In this document: positions 33,315 to 40,953 of the stretch, piece by piece | How the letters are laid out: every line of letters starts with the position of its first letter | Numbering within the stretch: the first letter of the stretch is position 1 | Assembly (NCBI GenBank): GCA_963748035.1 | Contig: CAVVHO010000009.1 | Span: 33,241-97,240 of the forward strand | DNA length: 64,000 nucleotides | Direction: 5' to 3' | Source: JADJOM01 sp963748035 | Lineage (GTDB): Bacteria > Gemmatimonadota > Gemmatimonadetes > Gemmatimonadales > GWC2-71-9 | Notes under the pieces: model-generated | What the model was told of the DNA's origin: nothing | What the model saw: the letters and a program-made list of their open reading frames with translations, nothing else | Database searches by the model: none | Program-made: the position numbers and the translations under genes

Positions 33315-34624
33315 CCGCTGCGACCAGGCCCAGCTTTGGGATGGATCCGGAGCTGCAGCGGAAGATCGGTTTCACGCTGCTTGCGCTGGTGATCTACCGA
33401 GTGGGCGCGCACATCTTCGCGCCCGGCGTGAACGTCCAGGCGGTGACCGACTTCATTCGCAACTCGGCTGCCGCCGGCTTCTTTGGCCTGTACGACACGC
33501 TCGGCGGCGGCCTCAGTCGAGCGACGGTCTTTGCCCTGGGCATCATGCCCTACATCTCAGCCTCCATCATCTTCCAGCTCGCGGGTGGCATCGTGCCCTC
33601 GGTGGGCAAGATGCAGAAGGATGAGGAAGGCAAGAAGAAGCTCACCCAATGGACCCGGTACCTGACGGTCGGCATCGCGCTGACGCAGGCCTACACCTTT
33701 GCCGTGTTCACCGAGTCCATCCCCGGTGCCGTCCCCAATCCGACCTTCTGGACCAGGCTGGCGATGGTGGTGGTGCTCACCACCGGCGCGGTGTTCGTCA
33801 TGTGGCTCGGCGAGCAGATCACCGAGCGCGGCATCGGCAACGGAATGAGCCTCCTGATCACCTTCTCGATCCTTGACCGGCTATGGCCGGGCCTGGTGCA
33901 GATGGCCGGGTTTTGGAAGACCGGTGCGCTCTCCCTGGGCAAGATCGTGCTGTTCGGGGCGATCCTGCTGGGAGCGGTGACCGCGGTGACGGCGATGCAG
34001 CTGGCGGCGCGACGGATTCCGGTACAGATCCCGAGGAAGGTCATGGGCCGGGGACGCATGACCCAGGGCCAGAAGACCTTCATTCCGATTCGGCTGATAA
34101 CGGCCGGCGTGATGCCGATCGTCTTCGCCCAGACGATCATCATCGTTCCGGGAACGATCGCGAGCTTCTCGGGGACCCCGTGGGCCCGTTCCATCGCCGA
34201 TTTCTTCTCACCCGGCGAGCTACCCTACGACCTGACGTTCGCCGTGTTGATCCTGCTATTCAGCTACTTCTATACATCCATCATCTTCAATTCGGTGGAT
34301 CTGGCGGAGAATCTGAAGAAGCAGGGAGGGTTCATCCCCGGAGTGAAGCCTGGGGCAAGCACGGCTGACTACATCGACAATGTGTTGGCGCGGGTGACAC
34401 TGCCTGGGGCACTGTTCCTGGCCGCGATCGCGCTGGTCCCGGTGACTCTTACGAAGAACCTCGGCTTTCAGCAGCAGTTCGGCGGTACGTCAGTGTTGAT
34501 CGTCGTCGGCGTTCTGCTCGACACCATCGCCCAGATCCAGCAGCATCTTACCCTGCGCAAGTACGACAGCTTCATGAAGGCAGGACGCATCAAGTTCCGG
34601 GGCCGCCAGCAGCGGTTCATGTAA
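33311..34624 (+). CDS. secY: Preprotein translocase subunit SecY
   Basis: A 437-residue multi-pass membrane protein forming the Sec channel. About ten hydrophobic segments are seen, starting with LQRKIGFTLLALVIYRVGAH. Conserved parts include GIMPYISASIIFQL, TERGIGNGMSLLI, the cytoplasmic loop ARRIPVQIPRKVMGRGRMTQ and NPADLAENLKKQGGFIPG-like (SVDLAENLKKQGGFIPGVKPG). It pairs with SecE at 573. The ATG overlaps the rplO stop. Repeat R8 follows the stop by 12 nt. Confidence 0.98.
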   Translation: MTAATRPSFGMDPELQRKIGFTLLALVIYRVGAHIFAPGVNVQAVTDFIRNSAAAGFFGLYDTLGGGLSRATVFALGIMPYISASIIFQLAGGIVPSVGKMQKDEEGKKKLTQWTRYLTVGIALTQAYTFAVFTESIPGAVPNPTFWTRLAMVVVLTTGAVFVMWLGEQITERGIGNGMSLLITFSILDRLWPGLVQMAGFWKTGALSLGKIVLFGAILLGAVTAVTAMQLAARRIPVQIPRKVMGRGRMTQGQKTFIPIRLITAGVMPIVFAQTIIIVPGTIASFSGTPWARSIADFFSPGELPYDLTFAVLILLFSYFYTSIIFNSVDLAENLKKQGGFIPGVKPGASTADYIDNVLARVTLPGALFLAAIALVPVTLTKNLGFQQQFGGTSVLIVVGVLLDTIAQIQQHLTLRKYDSFMKAGRIKFRGRQQRFM

Positions 34625-34636
34625 AGGAGTCGCGCC

Positions 34637-34703
34637 AGTGAGAAGTGAGAAGTGAGAAGTATAGAGTGGGCATCCCACCTCATACTTCTCACTTCTGACT
34701 TTC
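34637..34703 (+). repeat. heptamer hairpin array R8 (GTGAGAA unit)
   Basis: The left arm is three tandem GTGAGAA units followed by GTATAG (34637-34665); the right arm is CATACTT, CTCACTT, CTGACTT (34681-34701). ATACTTCTCACTTCT in the right arm pairs perfectly over 15 bp with the end of the left arm. It separates secY from adk. Confidence 0.82.
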
Positions 34704-34730
34704 AGAGATACCGAAAGGACAGCCCTCGTC

Positions 34731-35294
34731 ATGGACATCCTTCTCCTCGGGCCGCCGGGTGCGGGCAAGGGCACTCAGGGTGCGTTGCTGGCCGGGCGCC
34801 TAGGCCTCCCCAAGTTTGCCACTGGTGACCTGCTGCGTGATGCGGTGAAGCGTGGCACTCCCGTCGGCCTCATGGCCAAGGCCGTCATGGAAGCGGGCCA
34901 ACTGGTGAGCGACGAGATCATCATGGGGGTGGTCCGGGAGGAGCTTGGCAAGCCCGAGGCGAAGAATGGCGTCATCTTTGACGGTGTAGTGCGGACAGTC
35001 CCCCAGGCCGAAGGCGTCACCAGGCTCCTGTTGGAGCTGGGCCGCAAAATGGATTACGTCCTGTTCTTCGACGTGCCAGACGCGGAAATTCTCTCACGCA
35101 TCGACAAGCGTCGCGGCATTGAAGGCCGCGCTGACGATGATCCCAAGGCCGTCGCCATTCGTCTCAAGGCATACCGCGACCAAACCGCGCCGGTGCTGGA
35201 GTGGTTTCGGGGGCGGGGTGGGGTCCATCTGATCCCCGCGGTAGGCAAGATCGAGGGGATTGCGGACGACGTAAGACGGATACTGGGTCGGTAA
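34731..35294 (+). CDS. adk: Adenylate kinase, short-LID form
   Basis: A 187-residue adenylate kinase that balances AMP, ADP and ATP. The P-loop GPPGAGKGTQ is at residues 7-16, followed by FATGDLLRDAV (AMP-binding), IFDGVVRTVPQAE and RIDKRRGIEGRADDDPKAV. The long zinc-type LID domain is missing, so this is the short form. VRTV replaces the usual GFPRT, an uncommon NMP-domain variant. It keeps the standard secY-adk-map order. Confidence 0.95.
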   Translation: MDILLLGPPGAGKGTQGALLAGRLGLPKFATGDLLRDAVKRGTPVGLMAKAVMEAGQLVSDEIIMGVVREELGKPEAKNGVIFDGVVRTVPQAEGVTRLLLELGRKMDYVLFFDVPDAEILSRIDKRRGIEGRADDDPKAVAIRLKAYRDQTAPVLEWFRGRGGVHLIPAVGKIEGIADDVRRILGR

Positions 35295-35373
35295 ATGGGC
35301 CTGGCGCCATGAGCCGTAAATGGACCGGACCCAGGCCCAACGGATGGCGGACTGGCAACCGCTGACGGCTATC

Positions 35374-36141
35374 ATGATCACCATCAAATCGCCCCGAGAG
35401 ATAGAAACGATGGCCCGAGCCGGGCGCATCGTGTGTGAGACCCTCGCCCTGATGGAGCGCTCGGTTCACCCAGGCATGACAACCCTCGAACTGGACACGC
35501 TGGCCGAGGAGTTCATCCGCAGCCACCCAGGGGCTCGCCCTTCGTTCAAGGGCCTGTACGGATTTCCCAAGACCCTTTGCACATCGATCAACGAAGAGAT
35601 TGTGCACGGCATCCCGAGCGCCAAGCGAGTGCTGCGAGAGGGGAATATCGTGAGCATTGATGTGGGCGTGCAGTTGGACGGGTTGCACGCTGACTCTGCG
35701 ACGACCGTGGGCGTGGGAGAGATTTCCCCGGACGCGACCCGGCTCCTTGCGGTCACCCAGGAGAGCTTGGCGGCGGGAATCGAACAGGCCAGGGTCGGCA
35801 ACCATGTGGGAGACATCGGCCACGCCGTGCAGACAATTGCGGAAAAGGCGGGCTTCGGCGTCGTCCGGGAACTGGTGGGGCACGGGATCGGCACCCAGTT
35901 CCACGAGGAGCCGCAGGTGCCCAACCACGGTCAGCCCAAGCGTGGTCCCAGGCTGCTCGAAGGGATGACCATCGCGATCGAGCCGATGATTACAGCCGGT
36001 CACTATGCCACCCGGACACTACCCGACAAATGGACGGTGGTCACCGCCGACGGCAGTCTGGCGGCACACTTCGAACATACGGTGGCGATTACCGGGAACG
36101 GGCCTCGGATCCTGACGAACGGAAATGACAGTCAGCAGTGA
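35374..36141 (+). CDS. map: Methionine aminopeptidase type I
   Basis: A 255-residue Met aminopeptidase that removes the initiator Met. It begins MITIKSPREIETMARAGRIV. Metal and catalytic residues are visible: His in EEIVHGIPS, Asp in SIDVGV and Asp in ADSATT, His in GHGIGTQFHEEP, Glu in IAIEPM and Glu in HFEHTVAI. ATG 35374 fits the family start; the opening at 35320 adds 18 unrelated residues. The stop codon TGA (36139-36141) lies inside the first heptamer of repeat R9. Confidence 0.96.
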   Translation: MITIKSPREIETMARAGRIVCETLALMERSVHPGMTTLELDTLAEEFIRSHPGARPSFKGLYGFPKTLCTSINEEIVHGIPSAKRVLREGNIVSIDVGVQLDGLHADSATTVGVGEISPDATRLLAVTQESLAAGIEQARVGNHVGDIGHAVQTIAEKAGFGVVRELVGHGIGTQFHEEPQVPNHGQPKRGPRLLEGMTIAIEPMITAGHYATRTLPDKWTVVTADGSLAAHFEHTVAITGNGPRILTNGNDSQQ

Positions 36142-36324
36142 GAAGTGAGAAGTGAGAGGTAAGAAGTGAGAAGTGAGAAGGCGTTGGGTGAAAGCGAGGC
36201 GGTAATCTGGACAAGACTGCTGCTCACTTCTCACTGCTCACTTCTCACTTCTCACCTCTCACCTCACTCTCTCACCTCACCTCTCACCTCTCACCTCTCA
36301 CCTCTCACCTCTCACTTCTCACCC
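36137..36324 (+). repeat. heptamer hairpin array R9 (GTGAGAA unit), the largest
   Basis: The left arm has six near-tandem units of GTGAGAA/GTGAGAG (36137-36180). The right arm has about fifteen units of CTCACTT/CTCACCT (36221-36324), so it is far longer than the left. It lies between the convergent map and cyclodeaminase genes and provides the stop codons of both. About 40 nt of non-repeat sequence separate the arms. It is not a CRISPR array, since there are no spacers. Confidence 0.9.
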
Positions 36325-36977
36325 TCGCCCTGCTTCTCATCCACCATCAGCCGCACGTCGCGCGCTGCCCGCTGGGTTTCGCGCAACACCACCTCAGATT
36401 CATCCAGCAGCAGGCGGAGCCGCGCCGGCCTGCCCGCGGCCACCACATTCAACCGCAGGTTGATGAGCGAGCCCGCAGCGGCCGCGGCGGCCACCAGCGC
36501 CGCCATCAGGCTATCGGCGATGGCCGAGGATGGGCCTTCACGGGCGGCCCGACGAGCTAACTGCGCCACCTGGAGGCATTCTCTTACCACCTCGGCCGGG
36601 ACTCGAGCCGCTTCCCTCCAAGCCGCCTCCAGGGAGGCTGCATCCTTCGCCCTACGTGCCTCGATGACCAATTGAAAGGCAGCAGCGTCTTCTTCTGCGA
36701 GCCTCATGAGCCGGAGACGCACGGCATCGGCTTGTTCAACCAGCTGCTGTAAGGATGCCGGGTCGCTTGGCGATGTCCGCCCCAGCGCGACCCTGGCGAC
36801 CATGGCGGGGAGGGCAGCGGCAAGGGCACCCGCAATAGCGGCTACCGCGCCGCCGCCTGGCGTCGGGGTTCCGGCCGCGACACGGTCACCGAACGAGGCG
36901 ATCGATTCCGGATCAGGCAGAGAGCACCTCCAGCAGCCAACGGTGGATGGCGGGGTTCCCCGCCACGATTTCGCCAT
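36312..36977 (-). CDS. Cyclodeaminase/cyclohydrolase family protein (FTCD C-terminal type)
   Basis: A 221-residue all-helical protein. SIASFGDRVAAGTPTPGGGAVAA near the N-terminus and the long Ala-rich helices match the formimidoyltetrahydrofolate cyclodeaminase fold, which acts on one-carbon-loaded folates. The only ATG (36977) overlaps suhB by 65 nt, and its first ~20 residues are not family-like, so translation may really start at a non-ATG codon near LPDPES. The last residues GEGEK and the TGA stop are encoded by repeat R9. Confidence 0.8.
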   Translation of the reverse strand: MAKSWRGTPPSTVGCWRCSLPDPESIASFGDRVAAGTPTPGGGAVAAIAGALAAALPAMVARVALGRTSPSDPASLQQLVEQADAVRLRLMRLAEEDAAAFQLVIEARRAKDAASLEAAWREAARVPAEVVRECLQVAQLARRAAREGPSSAIADSLMAALVAAAAAAGSLINLRLNVVAAGRPARLRLLLDESEVVLRETQRAARDVRLMVDEKQGEGEK

Positions 36978-37698
36978 GCTCCACGCCGAGGTCGCGCCCC
37001 GTTGGGTCGGTGACCAGGCCCCCGGCTTCGCGTACCAGCAAGGTGCCCGCCGCAGTATCCCAGGCCGAGAGCCGGTGCTCCCAGAACCCGTCGAAACGAC
37101 CTGCGGCTACATCCGCCAGATCGATTGCCGCCGAACCCGGGCGTCGAACCCCTGTCGCCCCGGATAGCACCCGCGAGAGCTGTTGGAGGTATTGATCGAG
37201 GCGATCGAAACCCAGGTAGGGAAAACCGGTTCCGATCAGTGCATGGGCCGGATCAGTTATCGACGAGACGGCAAGCCTATGCCCCGCTTCCCAAGTCCCG
37301 CCACCCCGGGTGGCCGTGGTCAGGCGGTCGAGCGGAACGTGAAGCACGGCTCCCGCCTCCAACTGTCCATCGACCGCCGCGGCGATGGAAACGGCGAACG
37401 CGGGGAAGCCGTGCAGGAAGTTGGTCGTGCCGTCGAGCGGATCCACGATCCACACCAGGCCACCGTTCACTACTTCCGGGCTCAGCTCCTCCCCGACGAC
37501 GCGGGAACCCGGTGCCGCCTCTGCAAGCATCCGGGTGATGATCTGCTCCGATCCGCGGTCCACGTCGGTTGCCCAGTCGGCACGTCCTTTGGAGGTCCAG
37601 CCGGCCGGGTCGTGGGGCCGATCTGCGGCGCGCAGATAGGCTCCCGCGGCCTTCGCAGCCGCTACGGCGATAGTCAGTAAGTCGTTGGCCGATGGCAT
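36913..37698 (-). CDS. suhB: Inositol-1-monophosphatase family protein
   Basis: A 261-residue Mg2+-dependent phosphatase of the SuhB/IMPase family. Metal-site motifs are clear: VGEELS (Glu), IVDPLDGTTNFLHGFP (Asp-Pro-Leu-Asp-Gly-Thr) and SAWDTAAGTLLVREAGG (Asp). ATG 37698 (MPSANDLL) is chosen over a longer opening from 37863 that would run through trpS. It is divergent from trpS with only 36 nt between start codons. Confidence 0.92.
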   Translation of the reverse strand: MPSANDLLTIAVAAAKAAGAYLRAADRPHDPAGWTSKGRADWATDVDRGSEQIITRMLAEAAPGSRVVGEELSPEVVNGGLVWIVDPLDGTTNFLHGFPAFAVSIAAAVDGQLEAGAVLHVPLDRLTTATRGGGTWEAGHRLAVSSITDPAHALIGTGFPYLGFDRLDQYLQQLSRVLSGATGVRRPGSAAIDLADVAAGRFDGFWEHRLSAWDTAAGTLLVREAGGLVTDPTGRDLGVEHGEIVAGNPAIHRWLLEVLSA

Positions 37699-37699
37699 C

Positions 37700-37728
37700 T
37701 TGCGTGGGCCCTCCGTGCCCGATAGCTT
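37700..37728 (+). promoter_or_regulatory. candidate trpS promoter (leaderless)
   Basis: TTGCGT (37700-37705), a 17-bp spacer and TAGCTT (37723-37728). The -10 ends 6 nt before the trpS ATG, so transcription would start at about the start codon. It has the same -10 sequence and geometry as the rpsL promoter. The -35 lies at the first bases of the divergent suhB gene. Confidence 0.55.
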
Positions 37729-37734
37729 GCCCCG

Positions 37735-38754
37735 ATGCCACGAATCTTCTCGGGGATTCAACCCTCCGGCGAGTTGCACCTCGGCAACTTGCTCGGCGCG
37801 GTCGAGAATTGGGTCCGGCTGCAGCAGTCGTACGAGTGTTTCTTCTCGGTCGTCGACCTGCACGCGATCACCTCCAAGTACGAGGCCGGCAGCCTCGCCC
37901 AGCGGACACGCGACATGGCGTTGGGGCTGCTTGCCTCAGGCATCGACCCCGATCGGGCCACCTTGTTCGTCCAGTCGCACGTACCGGAACACACCGAGCT
38001 GCAGTGGCTCTTGAACAGCGTAACGCCGCTGGGCGAACTCGAGCGGATGACACAATTCAAAGATAAGTCGACGCGCTTCGAGAGCATCCCGGCAGGCCTC
38101 CTGATTTATCCCGTGTTGATGGCCGCGGACATCCTGCTATACCGTGCGGACATGGTGCCGGTTGGCGAGGATCAGGTCCAGCATCTTGAATTGACCCGGG
38201 AGATTTGCCGCAAGTGGAACGCCGAGTTCGCGGGCGGAGAGGACTTCTTCGTGGAGCCCAAGCCTCTCCTCACCGAAGCCAAGCGGATCATGGGTCTCGA
38301 CGGTCAGGCGAAGATGTCGAAGAGCCTCGGCAACACAATCGGAATCTTCGAGTCGCCGGATGAGGTCTGGAAGAAGCTCCGGCCGGCGAAGACAGACCCG
38401 GCCCGGGTTCGACGTGAAGACCCCGGCACGCCTGAGATCTGCAACGTCTACTCGCTGCACAAGTACTTTTCACCGCCGGCGACGGTCGAGACCGTAGCCA
38501 GGAACTGCCGCAGCGCGGGGTGGGGCTGTCTCGACTGCAAGCGGGTCCTTGCCGACAATATCAACACCGCTCTGGCCCCGATCCGTGCCCGGGCAGCGGA
38601 ATATCAAGCGAGCCCGCACCGAGTTGGACAGATCCTCGGAGATGGGGCGACCAGGGCTCGGCGGGTTGCGAGGGAGACGATGCGGGAAGTGCGCGATCGA
38701 ATGGGCTTCATGCCACCTGAATCCGAGGGTCGACAATCGTCGGCCGCCGGTTGA
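37735..38754 (+). CDS. trpS: Tryptophanyl-tRNA synthetase
   Basis: A 339-residue class I synthetase that charges tRNA-Trp. The HIGH-like motif is FSGIQPSGELHLGNLLGA and the KMSKS loop is AKMSKSLGN at about residues 193-201. Conserved VGEDQVQHLELTREI is present. Length is normal. There is no Shine-Dalgarno before the ATG. The C-terminus (PPESEGRQSSAAG) is Ser/Ala-rich. A PilT-like gene follows after 13 nt. Confidence 0.96.
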   Translation: MPRIFSGIQPSGELHLGNLLGAVENWVRLQQSYECFFSVVDLHAITSKYEAGSLAQRTRDMALGLLASGIDPDRATLFVQSHVPEHTELQWLLNSVTPLGELERMTQFKDKSTRFESIPAGLLIYPVLMAADILLYRADMVPVGEDQVQHLELTREICRKWNAEFAGGEDFFVEPKPLLTEAKRIMGLDGQAKMSKSLGNTIGIFESPDEVWKKLRPAKTDPARVRREDPGTPEICNVYSLHKYFSPPATVETVARNCRSAGWGCLDCKRVLADNINTALAPIRARAAEYQASPHRVGQILGDGATRARRVARETMREVRDRMGFMPPESEGRQSSAAG

Positions 38755-38767
38755 GCGACTGAACTGA

Positions 38768-39790
38768 ATGGAAAAGATCATTAAGGCCGCCGTCGAGCGA
38801 GGTGCCTCCGACCTGCATATCAAGGCCGGCGACGTGTTCCGGGCGCGGATCAACGGCAAGCTGGTCCCACTGACCAAGCAGCGGCTGACGCCGGATCAGA
38901 CCCGGGCGATCGCGCTGAAGCTGCTGCCCAATGATGTGGACAAGCAGCGACTCGATCAAATCAAGGACTTCGATTGCTCCTGGGGAATGCCCGGGGTCGG
39001 GCGCTTCAGGGTCAACGTCCTACGACAGCGTTCTTCGTTCATGATCGTGATGCGGGTCATCCCGTTCGCAGTACCGTCAATCGAAGAGCTCAGTCTGCCA
39101 CCGGTCGTGGCCACTCTGGCGGAACTCGAACAGGGATTCGTGCTCGTCACCGGAGTGTCGGGGAGCGGCAAGAGCTCGACGGTCGCCGCAATGCTTAATC
39201 ACATCAATCAGAACCTGCAGCGCCATATTGTGACCGTAGAAAACCCCATCGAGTTTCTGCACCGGGATGTGAAGTGTTCGGTGACCCAGCGGGAGGTTGG
39301 GGTAGATACCGAAAGCTTCGCCGTCGGCCTGCAGGCTGCGCTTCGGCAGGACCCCGACGTGATTGTCATTGGGGAGATTGCTGACAGCGAAACCCTGGAC
39401 ACGGCCATCAAAGCGGCTGAGCGCGGCCACCTGGTGCTCTCCACCATGCCCACCCCCGATGTCATAAATACCCTGAGTCGGCTCCATTCGATGTTTCCGA
39501 GTGTCGAACGTGAGATCGGGGGAATCCGCCTGAGCGAAGTTCTGCGGGGCGTGTTGTCCCAACGACTCATTCCGACCAAGGACAACGGCGAACGGATTGT
39601 GGCGGTCGAGGCGCTGGTAGCTACTCCTGACGTCCGTACCATTTTGCGCGACACCGAACGGCTGGGCGCTCTCCGGGTAGTCATGAGCGAGGGTGCTGAG
39701 CACGGCATGCAGACCTTTGGACAGCACGCGGCCAGGCTGCATGAGGCGGGCGATATCTCGGCGGAGGCCGCTACCGCGCTGGGCGAGTGA
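38768..39790 (+). CDS. PilT/PilU-like type IV pilus retraction ATPase
   Basis: A 340-residue secretion ATPase of the PilT family, which powers pilus disassembly. It has Walker A GVSGSGKSST (about residues 128-137), the Asp box (VTVENPIEF), Walker B-like DPDVIVIGEIAD and a conserved Arg-containing LSEVLRGVLSQRLIP. The His box normally reads THLVxxTLHT-like; here it is GHLVLSTMPTPDV, with Pro in place of His. The N-terminal PAS-like domain (RGASDLHIKAG) is intact. The stop overlaps the next gene. Pilus structural genes lie 4 kb away on the other strand. Confidence 0.85.
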   Translation: MEKIIKAAVERGASDLHIKAGDVFRARINGKLVPLTKQRLTPDQTRAIALKLLPNDVDKQRLDQIKDFDCSWGMPGVGRFRVNVLRQRSSFMIVMRVIPFAVPSIEELSLPPVVATLAELEQGFVLVTGVSGSGKSSTVAAMLNHINQNLQRHIVTVENPIEFLHRDVKCSVTQREVGVDTESFAVGLQAALRQDPDVIVIGEIADSETLDTAIKAAERGHLVLSTMPTPDVINTLSRLHSMFPSVEREIGGIRLSEVLRGVLSQRLIPTKDNGERIVAVEALVATPDVRTILRDTERLGALRVVMSEGAEHGMQTFGQHAARLHEAGDISAEAATALGE

Positions 39791-40866
39791 CACCACTCGA
39801 GGCCTTCCGCCGACTCGTCAGCCTTCCCCGAGAGGCGGGCAGTCCCGCCGCCGGCGAAGCGAGGGCGTTGCTCAGAGAGCATCTGGAATCGCGCGGATAC
39901 AACGTCCGCGAGCAGTCCTTCGCCTTTCAGCCCGGATCGCTACAAGCCCTGCCCGTGATTGGGGCTGGACTTGGCGGGCTTTCCCTTCTCGAGATACCCC
40001 TCCTGCTGATCGGGCGCCTCCCCGGTTTCCTCGCTTTGCTTGTCTGGCTGGCAGGTGCGCTGGCCCTCGGTGTGTTGGCGTGGGGGATCGGGAGCGGCTA
40101 CGACGTCCCCGGGGCGGAGCGCCGCCAGGACGCCAACCTGATCGCTACCATAGGCCCGAGGCCGGTTCGCCGCTGGATCGTCGCGCACCTGGACACCAAG
40201 GCCCAGGGCCATTCGATGGCCGGGAGACTCCTGGCTGTCTGGATGCTGATCGTCGCGGCGCTGTGCCTGACGGGGCTCACCGCGGTACGTGCGGGGCGGG
40301 GGGCGGCGCTCCCCTTCGGGGCCGTCGCGGGGGGATCGGCCATTTCGATTCTCGCCGGCACGCTGGCTGGTCGCGGGCGGCTACGCGGGACGTCTCCAGG
40401 GGCCCGGGACAATGGTACCGGGCTTCTCGCCGCGCTGATTGTTGCCGAGGCCCGACGGGGAGATGGGATCGGGCTCCTGTTTAGCGGAGCCGAGGAATTC
40501 GGCCTGGTCGGTGCTCGCGTGTTCGCCCGCGGCGAGGCGGTTGCGGAGACCGAGGTGATGAACCTCGACACGCTGACGGATCGGGGCGCGTTATACCTTG
40601 TGGTACACAATGACGGAGGGCGGGCGTTGGCACTTGCTCTCGCATCCCTATTCACGGGAATCGTGCCTCAAGTTGAGGTTCGCCGCCTCCCGCTCGGCAT
40701 CCTGGTGGACAGTCTCCCATTTGCCCGGGCGGGAGCCCAGGCCCTTACCGTCAGCCGGTTGGACTGGGCAGATCTCGGACGCCTGCACACGGCGCGCGAC
40801 AGCGCTGAGGACCTGGGCCTTGCCACTGCGACAGCGGTGGGCGAGGCGCTCGCGCAGTTGCGTTGA
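39787..40866 (+). CDS. M28-type zinc peptidase-like membrane protein
   Basis: A 359-residue protein starting GTG (overlap with the PilT-like stop). It has the M28 metal pattern: AHLDT (His), ARDNGTG (Asp), SGAEEFGLVG (Glu-Glu), NLDTL (Asp) and RLHTARD (His). Unlike secreted M28 enzymes it carries two hydrophobic regions (about residues 55-95 and 155-195) within the N-terminal half, suggesting a membrane-anchored aminopeptidase. No signal peptide is seen. The substrate is unknown. Confidence 0.78.
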   Translation: MTPLEAFRRLVSLPREAGSPAAGEARALLREHLESRGYNVREQSFAFQPGSLQALPVIGAGLGGLSLLEIPLLLIGRLPGFLALLVWLAGALALGVLAWGIGSGYDVPGAERRQDANLIATIGPRPVRRWIVAHLDTKAQGHSMAGRLLAVWMLIVAALCLTGLTAVRAGRGAALPFGAVAGGSAISILAGTLAGRGRLRGTSPGARDNGTGLLAALIVAEARRGDGIGLLFSGAEEFGLVGARVFARGEAVAETEVMNLDTLTDRGALYLVVHNDGGRALALALASLFTGIVPQVEVRRLPLGILVDSLPFARAGAQALTVSRLDWADLGRLHTARDSAEDLGLATATAVGEALAQLR

Positions 40867-40890
40867 CATTCCGGCCAGCGCACCTACTTT
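40863..40890 (+). promoter_or_regulatory. candidate purA promoter
   Basis: TTGACA (40863-40868), 16-bp spacer, TACTTT (40885-40890). It overlaps the stop codon of the M28-like gene. The predicted start is near 40897, which is about 10 nt before a terminator-like hairpin and 57 nt before the purA ATG. Confidence 0.55.
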
Positions 40891-40906
40891 TCACCAGAGG
40901 ATACAC

Positions 40907-40939
40907 CGGGGCCCCCCCCAACGGGCCCCGTTTCTTTTT
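40907..40939 (+). terminator. terminator-like hairpin between purA promoter and purA
   Basis: CGGGGCCC (40907-40914) pairs perfectly with GGGCCCCG (40923-40930) around an 8-nt C-rich loop and is followed by TTTCTTTTT. It looks like an intrinsic terminator. It could end the upstream M28 transcript or attenuate transcription from the purA promoter that starts just upstream of it. Confidence 0.75.
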
Positions 40940-40953
40940 GCCCAATTACACGA

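Noticed and set aside
36137..36324. CRISPR array
   Set aside because: The repeats are 7 bp, directly tandem, with no spacers and no cas genes nearby.
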